From positions 90,596,449-90,660,448 of the forward strand of contig OY744535.1 in the NCBI GenBank assembly GCA_963556195.1: a stretch of DNA of 64,000 nucleotides, in the 5' to 3' direction. The DNA is from Sepiola atlantica (lineage: Eukaryota; Mollusca; Cephalopoda; Sepiida; Sepiolidae). Positions 57,990-64,000 of this stretch are shown piece after piece. The position numbers and the translations under genes are program-made. Below the pieces are notes generated by a model that saw only the letters and a program-made list of their open reading frames with translations, was not told the origin of the DNA and did not search any database. The first letter of the stretch is position 1; every line of letters starts with the position of its first letter.

Positions 57990-58665
57990 GGGTGGGTAGC
58001 ATAGTATGGATTTTGTTGTTATAAGACCGTCTTCCCAGTAATTACCTTCTATATTTTAGGGGGTAAAGGGTAATCCTCCCAAGTATTACATTCTCCCTTG
58101 CAGGAGGACATAACTAAGTCTCTGTTCTGTTATTATAAGACTATCGTTTTCATTTGGGGTATGGGGGGGGTCCTAGTGTAGTACCTTTATTGTTGATATG
58201 CACACTAACTCACAGGCATTACCTTCTCTTTTTATAGGCGATCCTCCCAGTTATAAACTCTTCTATTTAGAAGAGTTGCCATGATACAATCCTACTAGGT
58301 ATTACCAGCTCCGTTATTGGGGAATGTAATCCGCCCAGGCTTGAACCCCTTTAGGGGTAGTGTAGTATATTTTTATTCGTCATGATATATTTCCCCCTGG
58401 CATTATCTATTCTTGGGGGGGGGGGCAGTATATTATGTGTGTTACTCATGATAGTATCCTCCTAGAATTACCTTTCACTTTTTGAGTGGGGTGTATCTGT
58501 ATTGTTGTCATGATATCATCAGGTATCAAGTCCTCTTTTTTGGTGGGGCGATAATGTTCGTTCGTCTAAATACCATCCTCTCAGTCATTAGCTCAAGGTC
58601 AGTATAATATATGTTTGTTCATCATGATACCATCCTTCCAGGCTCGCAAAATTATGCGACTGGAG
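57990..58665 (+). repeat. Worn minisatellite, irregular unit of about 70-100 bp
   Basis: Recurring words in order are CATGATA(C/T)(A/C)ATCCT, CCCAGG(T/C)ATTA, CCT(T/C)CT, a G-run (up to 14 G at 58416-58427) and AGTATA(A/T)TATG/TTTGTT. About eight units can be traced, none identical. The G-runs stand out in this AT-rich region. Confidence 0.65.
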
Positions 58666-58681
58666 GGAGAATATATTTGTT

Positions 58682-58683
<2 letters not shown>

Positions 58684-58741
<58 letters not shown>
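58684..58741. repeat. (TA)n microsatellite
   Basis: About 29 TA units. Confidence 0.98.
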
Positions 58742-58745
<4 letters not shown>

Positions 58746-59180
58746 CATGTATATATCCGTATGTACCTGATTTACTCCTAAAGTTATTATCCGATAATTA
58801 TGTTACGTGCAAGAGAGTTAAATGTGGGTTATATTTAGTTTGATTTAGTTATATGCAATAGAAGTTACATTAATATACCACACATTTTCGTGAAGTTTTA
58901 ATAGGTATTAGACATGAATTAATAAATATTCCTCAAATTTCATTTTCTTTATAGTATTTGAAAGGGGAATGATGTTGGCACAACGTCTCATTTACAAATT
59001 CAAATATTTCAGATTTGCATTAAATTCTATCCATAGTCATTAAACAGCAATTCAATAACATTCCCTAAATTTCAATTTTTTTAAATTTATTTTTTCTTCA
59101 ATTTCTGCTTAAGCTTTAAATTTTAGACATTTTAAAGAATCATGAATTTCTAATAACGCTTAAAGGGATAAGCTTTAGTA

Positions 59181-59181
<1 letters not shown>
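58742..59181. other. Unassigned AT-rich stretch
   Basis: No supported feature. Confidence 0.45.
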
Positions 59182-59278
<97 letters not shown>

Positions 59279-59386
59279 TCGAAAGAGAAGGGGATTTTAA
59301 TATTCGTATGTGGACATAAAATTGGTAAAAATCTGTTTGGTTCGAAAAATTAATTTTAACGGTCCTGGCACGGGTATCATGCTAAT

Positions 59387-59444
<58 letters not shown>
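59182..59444. repeat. Two long (TA)n microsatellites
   Basis: 59182-59271 (about 45 units) and 59391-59444 (about 27 units), each followed by GAGAG. Confidence 0.97.
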
Positions 59445-59449
<5 letters not shown>

Positions 59450-60021
59450 TTAGTGACAAATGCGTAGAATAACTTAATGTCTAATAAAGTATAATCATAT
59501 TTGAGAATGTTTTTGAGTTGAAGCTTTATATCTCAGTTTGTCATTATATCATATATTAGCAACTTGATCTGCTCTTTTTACTGAACCGGTTGTGTTTTAT
59601 TATTTTCAATTAAGTCGATATTTTCTGATGTGTGTTTCTCTAAAATAATTTCCAGAATGAAATAGTTGAAAAAGATTCACACTAAATCGTCCAAAGAGAT
59701 TTTAAAACCGAAAACAAAAATGTGTTGATTTTTTTACAGTTTCACAATCTAAAGGTCGTATGTTTCTTTTTTACCGTCAGTTTTTACATTTCCTTTTACA
59801 ATGTTCTATTCTACTCTTATCCCCGTTTATTTAGTACGTTTTGGTGCCTCTCTCTCTCTCCCAAAGATTGCCTTTCACTTTTACATCAACTAATCAATTT
59901 ATGTTATTTTTTCCACTAACGTCCGGGGACGTCCTCGGGGAGTCAGGCAGATACTCTAACTGTTATAACTTTTGTGTATGTTTGATAGAACCTGGCAGTA
60001 CCTATATGCTTTCCAGGCAAC
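59445..60021. other. Unassigned stretch
   Basis: AT-rich to about 59900, then a short GC-richer part (CGTCCGGGGACGTCC, about 59920) next to the 5S-like copy. Confidence 0.45.
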
Positions 60022-60129
60022 AAACAGCACCTGGTGTTCCCAAATGGTCACCTATTGTGTACTAGCCAGGCTAAACGTTGCTTAACTTCGGTGATTTAAC
60101 GGAAACTTGTCCGTCTACGTGATTATGCC
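60022..60129 (-). pseudogene. 5S rRNA-derived copy, degenerate
   Basis: The plus strand reads as the reverse complement of 5S rRNA: ACAGCACCTGGTGTTCCCA, then GGTCACC, GTACTAGCCAGGC, CGTTGCTTAACTTCGGTGAT and ACGTG-TTATGCC. The order and spacing match a full-length molecule (about 108 nt). Box C is damaged (TACACAATAGGTGACCAT in place of the usual TGGATGGGTGACCGC) and the 5' third is diverged. It is a pseudogene or a member of a 5S-derived SINE, not a working rRNA gene. No T-run terminator was seen directly after it. Confidence 0.75.
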
Positions 60130-60149
60130 TTGTATGTCGTGCTGATATA

Positions 60150-60251
60150 TATTATTATATATATATATATTAATATATATATTATGTATATATATACATA
60201 ATATATATTAATATATATATTATGTATATATATACATAAATACACACATAT

Positions 60252-60308
<57 letters not shown>

Positions 60309-60415
60309 GTATATACATACATATATACACACATACATATATATGCGTGTATATATATATATATATATATATATAAATGTGTATATGTATATATATATAT
60401 ATATATAAATGTGTA
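60150..60415. repeat. Complex TA/TATG tract
   Basis: TA runs with regularly placed TATGTATATATATACATA palindromes and a shorter (TA)n at 60350-60415. Confidence 0.93.
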
Positions 60416-61190
60416 TACGACCTTTGTATATATCTCTCTGCCTGTACTTTCACGTACCTTCGTCCTTTCACATCCTCTTTATTCTAATCCCTTTTTCACA
60501 GATAAAGTGGATTACAACTCTCGATTGAAGTGTAATTTGTTGTACGTTATTGTTCGTTTATTATCTAATATGTATCTGATGAAACTTTTAGAGCGTTTAC
60601 CTATCATCTATGTACTCACTTTTCTACTAAAAACGTATATATTTTAATTATGTTGATTCTGACCCTCATCATTCCCAATTACTCTCTCTGACTTCTCATT
60701 TCAATATTTATTTATTCCTGTATGCAAAACTGAACTCCCAATATATCTTTGCATATTCAAATTTCGTGCTCACATTTTCTTCAAATTCGATTCGGTGACC
60801 AATTTTTTTCATTCGCATTTTTCCTTTACTCTTTTGCTAATTCCTAAGGAAAACGATTTTTTTTTTATTTGAAAGAAGAATCCGATCCGTAAAACTTGTG
60901 GTGTCTTTCTCTTTGCATAGTTTTGGATGGAATGTGTTTCTCATTGATTTTCAGTCATTTGTGCACGTGTGTATTTGGTTGATATTTCTCTGATTGTATT
61001 TTTTTTCATTCTTTTCGGGTTTTTCTTTTTTTGGGGGGGTAACCATTTTTATCATCATAGGATTGTTTTATTTTTTACTTGCGCTAAAAATATCAAAATC
61101 TTTTCTCTTTCAATAACTCTCACCCTCATATTTCCCAGTCTCTGATTTTTTTTGTCTGCATGTTTCTCTCTGGAACGATTCGTCGTCCCT
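60416..61190. other. T-rich stretch, no gene seen
   Basis: Plus strand rich in TTTC/TTTT pyrimidine runs; no supported frame. Confidence 0.45.
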
Positions 61191-61510
61191 CTCTTACTTT
61201 TCCGCGTCTTCTGTGTCTTCTTGTGTGGCACAAAAGCTAACCGTTAGCCGCAATAGTAGCGGTATGAGCAGCGGCGACGACGGCGGCGGCACTTTCCCTT
61301 CCCTGGCGGTAGAAGCAGTCACCTCAGTCGTGATATATGGGCAGTAGTCACTGAAGCATCTGTTACCGTAGCTACCGTCGCATACCATACGCTCGTGTTA
61401 TTGTTGTGGGATCGAAAACGCATACAGCTCGCTTCAGACCAGTGCAGTGGTTCGAAGAGGTACAACTTTATCGTCCACGCCCGTCACAAGAAGCATATCA
61501 CCCCACTATT
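61191..61510. other. Local GC-rich spot
   Basis: Contains GGCGACGACGGCGGCGGCAC (about 61272-61291) and many CpGs in an otherwise CpG-poor AT-rich region. A 64-codon minus frame crosses it. It could be a promoter-proximal or 5' UTR segment or a repeat; no start signal was identified. Confidence 0.3.
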
Positions 61511-62462
61511 CATGAACATACGTTCACATAAACACATGAAAAACATTGCATACACACACTTCTATTTTTTTAATTAAAAAATATTTACACATGCATTTAT
61601 AACACACGCTGCACACTAAACACACCGGCTTCGTATCTTTCAAATATGTATTAACTTATATTTTGGACACTTTAATTTTTATCATTTATTCGTATAGAAA
61701 TATCCTAAATCAGTTTAAATGTAGAGATAATTACACATATATATTTAAATAAATATATACGTGCATATATCAAGATAGACATTCTTATCTTAAGTATTTT
61801 TCAAAATATAAATATACATATATATAAATATATACATATATATACATACTGACTTATGAATAAGACTGACATGAAATTAATTACATCATAGCATAGTATA
61901 AAAATAGACATTTATGACTATATATACTAACTTATTGGTGTATAAAACTATAGAAAAATATATAACATTATTTATTAAAACGAAACCCTATAACAACATT
62001 TTCAAATTTGTAAAATAATTGCAAATTCAATTTTAATTTTAAAAAATGTTCTTTTAATAAATAGATATAAAAAGTATAAAGAAAAGTTGGAATTTTGCTC
62101 AAGTCTATGGTTAGTTTGTGTTTTGTTGTTTGCTCTCGTATAGGACAATTATTCGGATGGTAAAATTTGGTTGCATTGCGTTGCATTTGATTTTGTTACA
62201 TAGGAAATCTAGGATTACCTCAGGTTTTACTAACTATCATTACTTGCATCTGATTTGGACAACAGATAGGACAGAAAGGTAAGTTTATCATCTCATCATT
62301 TATTCTTCGTTTGCTCATTTATAGAATGGAACTAAAGAAGGACAAAGTTCATCCATGGCTTCAATTATTATGTTATTTGCTCCAAACACAAATTAACAAT
62401 ATTTTATAATCATGTGAACTTATAGAAATATTTCAGTTGGTATACTCCTGGATAACACACAC
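61511..62462. other. Unassigned AT-rich stretch
   Basis: No supported feature. Confidence 0.45.
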
Positions 62463-62880
<418 letters not shown>

Positions 62881-63041
62881 AATGCGTGTCTTTGGAATAT
62901 AAATAATATATTTATTTTTAAAATAATCTATGAATCTTAAACGTTACCATTATTCCCCCTTGTTCAAACACACATATATGTATGGATATATATTTGTATA
63001 CATCGTTTTTATCTCACAGTACTATATATACATATAGATAG

Positions 63042-63047
<6 letters not shown>

Positions 63048-63089
<42 letters not shown>

Positions 63090-63238
63090 AGAGGGGTGTG
63101 TGCGTCTATCTGCGTATACATAAATGTGTCTCTTCCCCCCTCTTTCTGTCTTTATATAATGTATATTTATGCACCAGTTCATCGAAGTATATGTACACAT
63201 GTGTATATGTGTATACATCAGTTATTTCTCTCTCCCCA

Positions 63239-63299
<61 letters not shown>

Positions 63300-63489
63300 G
63301 TACACATACATATATATATGTATATATATATATATATATATGCGTGTGTGTATACGTCAATTCACTTATATACATATATATATATGTACATATATATATA
63401 TATGTTTTTAGCTGAATTCATATATATTCATAATATATATATGTATATGAATATATATGTATATATATATATGTATATACATATATATG

Positions 63490-63531
<42 letters not shown>
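63048..63531. repeat. Cluster of TA/TG/TATG microsatellites
   Basis: (TA)n(TG)n at 63048-63090, TA/TATG tracts at 63240-63460, (TA)n at 63490-63531. Confidence 0.95.
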
Positions 63532-63533
<2 letters not shown>

Positions 63534-63926
63534 TAACATGCACGTATGCCTTTACAAAGGAATGTCACATTTATCTTACTGATTTTTGAGAGTCGACTAC
63601 CATCTAAATGAAAGCATGGTGCCCGGTACAACTCAAATCATGTAAAATAATGAAGACCTGCTCGGAAACAAAATCGTGTACATATCGAACTTATCAATCT
63701 GTTTTCGAAAACATGTCTCTGTTTAAGATAATGACTATTATTTAAACTTACGCAAATACGTTTACATGAATCTATTTATATACAAATGTAATTACATACG
63801 TATGCGGAATATAACAAATTATACTCACTATTCTTTATGTATGTAAACGTGTATTGAACTATATATGTATATACCTTAAAATTACATGCACATAGCAAGT
63901 CACCTATCTATACAACCACACACACA
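63532..63926. other. Unassigned AT-rich stretch
   Basis: No supported feature. Confidence 0.45.
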
Positions 63927-63936
63927 CATATATATA

Positions 63937-63985
<49 letters not shown>

Positions 63986-64000
63986 TATTAATATATATAT
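63927..64000. repeat. (CA)n(TA)n tract running off the window
   Basis: CA run then TA tract interrupted by TTTT and ACACAC, reaching the window edge. Confidence 0.95.

Noticed and set aside
60022..60129. A working 5S rRNA gene
   Set aside because: The internal control region and the 5' third are degenerate and no array or terminator is present.

Overview
The window is AT-rich eukaryotic DNA with no complete host gene that I can support. It is packed with (TA)n, (CA)n and (TG)n microsatellites, minisatellites and decayed non-LTR, Penelope-like and mariner elements. Together with a decayed repetitive protein family whose blocks I associate with molluscan genomes, this suggests a cephalopod, most likely an octopus. 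That is inference from general character, not a search. Most open reading frames in the window are artefacts of tandem repeats or TA tracts.

Layout. 0-4.6 kb: unique-looking AT-rich DNA with a 52-bp near-perfect hairpin (477-583) and a dispersed repeat pair. 4.7-9.8 kb: a patchwork of unrelated tandem arrays (35, 20, 30, about 36, 30 and 24/27 bp units), including two copies of one mobile-element family that carries its own 35-bp minisatellite. 9.9-18.3 kb: Penelope-like remnants, a terminal-inverted-repeat element, two hammerhead-ribozyme-like motifs, a mariner fossil, a LINE fragment and a decayed repetitive ORF of unknown function. 18.3-29 kb: mostly unassigned sequence with two candidate host exons and a second mariner fossil. 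29.8-31.2 kb: inverted-repeat structures, one with perfect 91-bp arms.

31.46-35.41 kb holds the best-preserved coding unit: a 5'-truncated non-LTR retrotransposon on the minus strand. Its ORF1 ends in three CCCH-type zinc knuckles, and its ORF2 has an open endonuclease plus reverse transcriptase. ORF2 has no usable AUG. Where the two frames overlap there is a U UUU UUA heptamer, an 8-nt spacer and a CCGCC/GGCGG hairpin, the layout of a -1 programmed ribosomal frameshift signal. 36.89-49.69 kb is a 12.8-kb satellite of about 142 units of 90 bp with recent higher-order duplications, including a head-to-tail 2,432-bp block.

49.7-64 kb: LINE fossils (one converging pair), a second copy of a dispersed repeat of about 290 bp, a worn minisatellite, a degenerate 5S rRNA copy on the minus strand, and long TA tracts. 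The genes do not form a pathway. The window is a record of repeat invasion and tandem expansion, with the retrotransposon, the hammerhead-like motifs and the inverted repeats as the most informative parts.
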